From contig CAIYZZ010000145.1 of the NCBI GenBank assembly GCA_903930805.1, positions 1 through 5,150 of the forward strand: DNA of 5,150 bases. Direction: 5' to 3'. Positions 1 through 5,150 of the stretch are shown here, in pieces; the stretch's first letter is position 1, and each line of letters starts with the position of its first letter. Both the position numbers and the translations under genes were made by a program. Origin of the DNA: an uncultured Rhodocyclaceae bacterium. GTDB taxonomy: Bacteria > Pseudomonadota > Gammaproteobacteria > Burkholderiales > Rhodocyclaceae. Below the pieces are notes generated by a model that searched no databases, was not told the DNA's origin, and was given only the letters and a program-made list of their open reading frames with translations.

Positions 1-1131
1 AATGACATCAAATATGTAACAAAAGAGTTTCATCGTTCAGCAAAAAAATCTCAGTTACGCGCGGGAGACCTCCTCATCGTTAGAGTTGGAGCCAACTGCG
101 GTGATTGCTGCGAGGTCCCGCCAAATATGGGCGAACTGAATTGCGCCAATATCGTATTTGCAAGACCTGTCAAAGAGCTAGCTAGCTACATAGCTCAATA
201 TTTCCGGTCAATGGTTGGTCAACAGAATCTTCAGTCAGTACGTACAGGCAGCGCTCAATCGGTTCTTAACACGAAATCAATTGCCAAACTGATTATTCCA
301 ATTCCGCCGCCAGATGAAGTGTTGGGAATTTCCAAGATTTTGGGATCAATCGATACGAAGCGAGCGATTAACAGGACGACTTCTGATCTGCTAAGTGCAA
401 TTGCGATTTCGCTATTCCAGTCGTGGTTTGTCGATTTCGATCCCGTTTGCGCAAACTTCGAAGGTCGCGAACCTTTCGGAGTGGATGAGGAAATAGCTGC
501 AGCTTTTCCCGACAGATTTGAGGACTCCAGCTTTGGTCAAATCCCTGCAGGTTGGTCCGCCACTTCCTTGGCAGACATCATGACCGAACGCACCGGCAAG
601 GTCGGCAATGGTAACGGGCATGTTGTCCTTTCCGCCGTTGCTAGCGGTGAACTCAAACGCTCTGACGAACATTTCACCAAGCAGGTCCATTCGCAAGACA
701 CCTCTAAATATAAGCGTGTCGAGCAATGGGATTACGCCTACAACCCCTCGCGGATCAACATCGGTTCCATCGGTATGTTGGAAGTACCTATCGTCGGTGC
801 GGTCAGCCCGGTCTATACGGTGCTGCGCCCGGCTCAGGGTTATGAATGGTTTTTGCGCTTCTTCCTGGATCTGCCGCAGACCAAGGAAGTCATCAACCAG
901 TTCTGCTCCGGCTCCGTGCGGCAAAGCCTGTCGTTCAAGGATTTTGCCGCCATCCCGGTGGTGCTGCCACCCAAGGAAATTGCCGAAGCCTTCGCTCGTC
1001 GCTGGCAGGAACTCAATGCACTGCGTCAGCATCTCGAAATCGAATCCGATAAGTTGGCCGAGGTACGCGACACCCTACTGCCCAGGTTGATGAGCGGCGA
1101 ATTGCGCGTCCCCGACGAGCTGATGGCGTGA
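1..1131 (+). CDS. hsdS: Type I restriction-modification specificity subunit HsdS (5'-truncated by window edge)
   Basis: DNA-recognition subunit of a type I R-M complex; it holds two HsdM copies and HsdR on a bipartite target. The frame is open from base 1, so 376 residues are visible. With the usual HsdS size of 400-450, roughly 50-100 N-terminal residues are missing. The ATG at 127 is internal, because TRD1 sequence (LRAGDLLIVRVGANCGD) precedes it. Visible order: rest of TRD1 ending in GSAQSVLNTKSIAKLIIPIP (residues 83-102), a central helical conserved region ending in FQSWFVDFDPV (139-149), TRD2 starting at IPAGW (181-185) and ending in GSVRQSLSFKDFAAIPVVLP, then a second helical region ending in TLLPRLMSGELRV (358-370). 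The two halves repeat the same layout, as the family requires. The TRD1 half is clearly more AT-rich than the TRD2 half. The target site cannot be read from the sequence. The family call is near certain. Confidence 0.96.
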   Translation, partial: NDIKYVTKEFHRSAKKSQLRAGDLLIVRVGANCGDCCEVPPNMGELNCANIVFARPVKELASYIAQYFRSMVGQQNLQSVRTGSAQSVLNTKSIAKLIIPIPPPDEVLGISKILGSIDTKRAINRTTSDLLSAIAISLFQSWFVDFDPVCANFEGREPFGVDEEIAAAFPDRFEDSSFGQIPAGWSATSLADIMTERTGKVGNGNGHVVLSAVASGELKRSDEHFTKQVHSQDTSKYKRVEQWDYAYNPSRINIGSIGMLEVPIVGAVSPVYTVLRPAQGYEWFLRFFLDLPQTKEVINQFCSGSVRQSLSFKDFAAIPVVLPPKEIAEAFARRWQELNALRQHLEIESDKLAEVRDTLLPRLMSGELRVPDELMA

Positions 1132-1139
1132 TGTAGAAC

Positions 1140-1822
1140 ATGGCGACCGGAACTGCCTTCGAGATGCACGGTGCCCGTCAGGTGCTTGCCATGGCGGGCG
1201 ATGCCTTGCATCTGGAGCAGCAGATTCTCGCTATCGAATTGGCGGTACGGAATGCACCAAATCTAGCATTCGATTTGGCGCGCTCGCTGGTCGAGACTGT
1301 CTGCAAAACCATTCTGACGGACCAAGGTGTTACTCCACCGGACGGATTTAAGGACTTGCTGAAGGACACTTATTCGAGTGTCCAGCTCACGCCACCTCCC
1401 GCTGACGCAGCCGTTGTCGAGGGGTTTCGCAAGATTGTCGAGGGCTTGGATGGCACCGTGTTTGGGATATCAGCTCTACGCAAGAACGAGGGGCTGGCAT
1501 CGCACGGAAAAGATGCCTATGCAATGCCAAGCGAGGGCATTCAAGCTGAATTCGTGGCACGGGCAGCCGATGCCATCGTCAGCTTTCTTTATCGCTGCCA
1601 CCGTCAGTTCAGCTCACTTGAAACCCGACACCTGATTTACGACGACTATCCGAAGCTCAATGAGTACATTGACGAGACCCATGAGTCAGTGCGGATATTT
1701 CAGTACGAGTTAGCGCCCAGTCGAGTGCTGTTTGCGACTGACCGAGAAGCCTATCGCGAACAGGTTATGGAAGAGCTGCCAGACAACGCCAGTGACAACG
1801 AAGAACAAGAAACGGAAGGCAC

Positions 1823-1826
<4 letters not shown>
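1140..1826 (+). CDS. Abortive infection (Abi_C-like, possible HEPN RNase) protein inside the R-M operon
   Basis: A 228-residue, probably cytosolic protein with no signal peptide or membrane segment visible. The N-terminal half is helical and carries [14 protein letters not shown] (residues 46-59). The middle carries [16 protein letters not shown] (110-125). This pairing of an 'A..L.E.VCK.IL' helix with an 'LR...G..HG' motif is what I know from the Abi_C (abortive infection C-terminus) family. R114, E117 and H122 are candidate active-site residues if it is a HEPN-type RNase; that is inference. No Walker A or nucleotide-binding loop is present. The C-terminal tail (211-228) is acidic. The ATG at 1140 is the first possible start, since an in-frame TAG lies at 1134-1136. 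Its ribosome site is weak, and Met9 (1164) or Met18 (1191) are alternatives. It starts 8 bases after hsdS and its stop overlaps the hsdR start, so it should be co-transcribed with the R-M genes. GC in sampled lines (48-53%) is below that of hsdR. Confidence 0.82.
1814..1819 (+). promoter_or_regulatory. Ribosome binding site for hsdR, inside the end of the Abi gene
   Basis: GGAAGG lies 3 bases before the ATG at 1823, a short but usable spacing. It is embedded in the last codons of the Abi gene. The start and stop codons overlap as ATGA (1823-1826), the classic arrangement for translational coupling. Together they support 1823 as the hsdR start. The encoded N-terminus ([20 protein letters not shown]) matches where this HsdR family normally begins. 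Confidence 0.7.
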
Positions 1827-4954
<3,128 letters not shown>

Positions 4955-4964
4955 TACTCTGACC

Positions 4965-4979
4965 GCGCCGTCACGGCGC
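4965..4979. terminator. Short GC hairpin at the convergent gene junction (possible weak terminator)
   Basis: A perfect 6-bp inverted repeat, GCGCCG / CGGCGC, has a 3-base TCA loop and starts 10 bases after the hsdR stop. It is symmetric, so it could act on transcripts from either strand. No T-run follows on either side (TTGCAAAA on the + strand), so it is not a canonical intrinsic terminator. In such a GC-rich region it may be chance. The loop is also the stop codon (TGA, read as TCA on the + strand) of the - strand gene. Confidence 0.35.
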
Positions 4980-5150
4980 TTGCAAAAGGACCGGCAAGCC
5001 CCGCGCCGCCGCTACCGCATCGCATCCTGAACCACGCCAGAGCGCAAGAAACCGCGCACTGGCTTTCGTGCCTTCGATGACCGCCGTCCCTTCTAACCCG
5101 CCGCCGCTGCGCCACTGCGCCGGCCAGCGGTAGGGCTGCTCGCCGGCTTG
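4971..5150 (-). CDS. Unrecognised protein, C-terminal 59 residues only (gene runs off the window)
   Basis: On the - strand the frame is open from the window end (5150) to a TGA at 4973-4971, giving 59 residues, and the start lies beyond the window. Readable parts include AGEQPYRWPAQWRSGGGLEG, TAVIEGTKASARFLALWRG and the end GLPVLLQAP. About 73% of third codon positions are G or C (43 of 59, hand count), and the residue mix looks like a folded protein, with alternating hydrophobic stretches and several Trp. The overlapping - strand frame that would start at 5115 and run into hsdR is Arg/Cys/Ser-rich and looks spurious. I do not recognise the family. The gene converges on hsdR with 16 bases between stop codons, so it is probably outside the R-M operon and marks its boundary. 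Confidence 0.55.
   Translation of the reverse strand, partial: QAGEQPYRWPAQWRSGGGLEGTAVIEGTKASARFLALWRGSGCDAVAAARGLPVLLQAP

Noticed and set aside
127..129. ATG at 127 as the start of hsdS
   Set aside because: The frame stays open to base 1 and the upstream codons encode typical TRD1 sequence (LRAGDLLIVRVGANCGD), so this Met is internal and the gene begins before the window.
175..196. GAGCTA...TAGCTC inverted repeat with three tandem GCTA units inside hsdS
   Set aside because: The arms are only 6 bases with a 10-base loop, inside coding sequence (KELASYIA). There is no partner copy or nearby promoter, so it is probably chance.
608..1090. Alternative + strand frame of 160 codons overlapping hsdS
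   Set aside because: It overlaps TRD2 and the C-terminal conserved region of HsdS, which is clearly the real frame. The product is Ser/Arg/Cys-rich and shows no domain.
1132..1139. Possible promoter or terminator between hsdS and the Abi gene
   Set aside because: Only 8 bases separate the genes, with no hairpin, T-run or -10/-35 pair visible. A single transcript is simpler.

Overview
The window is one part of a type I restriction-modification (R-M) operon, read on the + strand. It runs from the 3' part of hsdS, through a small abortive-infection (Abi_C-like) gene, to a complete hsdR. The last ~180 bases hold the 3' end of a converging gene on the - strand. The hsdR region is GC-rich (57-67% in three 60-base lines counted by hand) and has compact, overlapping genes. 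This suggests a proteobacterium, perhaps a beta- or gamma-proteobacterium, but no phylogenetic marker is present and this is only a weak inference.

Layout: (1) 1-1131, HsdS, the DNA-specificity subunit, with its start cut off by the window edge. Most of the first target-recognition domain (TRD1), the central conserved helical region, TRD2 and the C-terminal conserved region are visible. (2) 1140-1826, a 228-residue protein with an Abi_C/HEPN-like signature, starting 8 bases after the hsdS stop. (3) 1823-4954, HsdR of 1043 residues, sharing an ATGA start/stop overlap with the Abi gene. It has a PD-(D/E)xK nuclease, a complete set of superfamily 2 motor motifs and the usual C-terminal helical domain. 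Its size is close to that of the type IC enzyme EcoR124I (about 1040 residues). (4) 4971-5150, a 59-codon C-terminal fragment of an unrecognised - strand gene, tail to tail with hsdR, with a short perfect hairpin at the junction.

How the genes work together: HsdS, with HsdM (expected just upstream and outside the window), recognises and methylates a bipartite DNA site. HsdR joins the complex to translocate and cut unmodified DNA such as incoming phage. The Abi gene sits between hsdS and hsdR, the same slot that the anticodon nuclease gene prrC occupies in the E. coli prr (EcoprrI) locus. The most interesting hypothesis is therefore a two-layer defence, in which a HEPN-type toxin acts when restriction is blocked. 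The Abi protein is much smaller than PrrC and shows no ATP-binding motif, so it would be an analogue and not a homologue. The R-M genes are a well-known type, and the Abi insertion is the unusual part.
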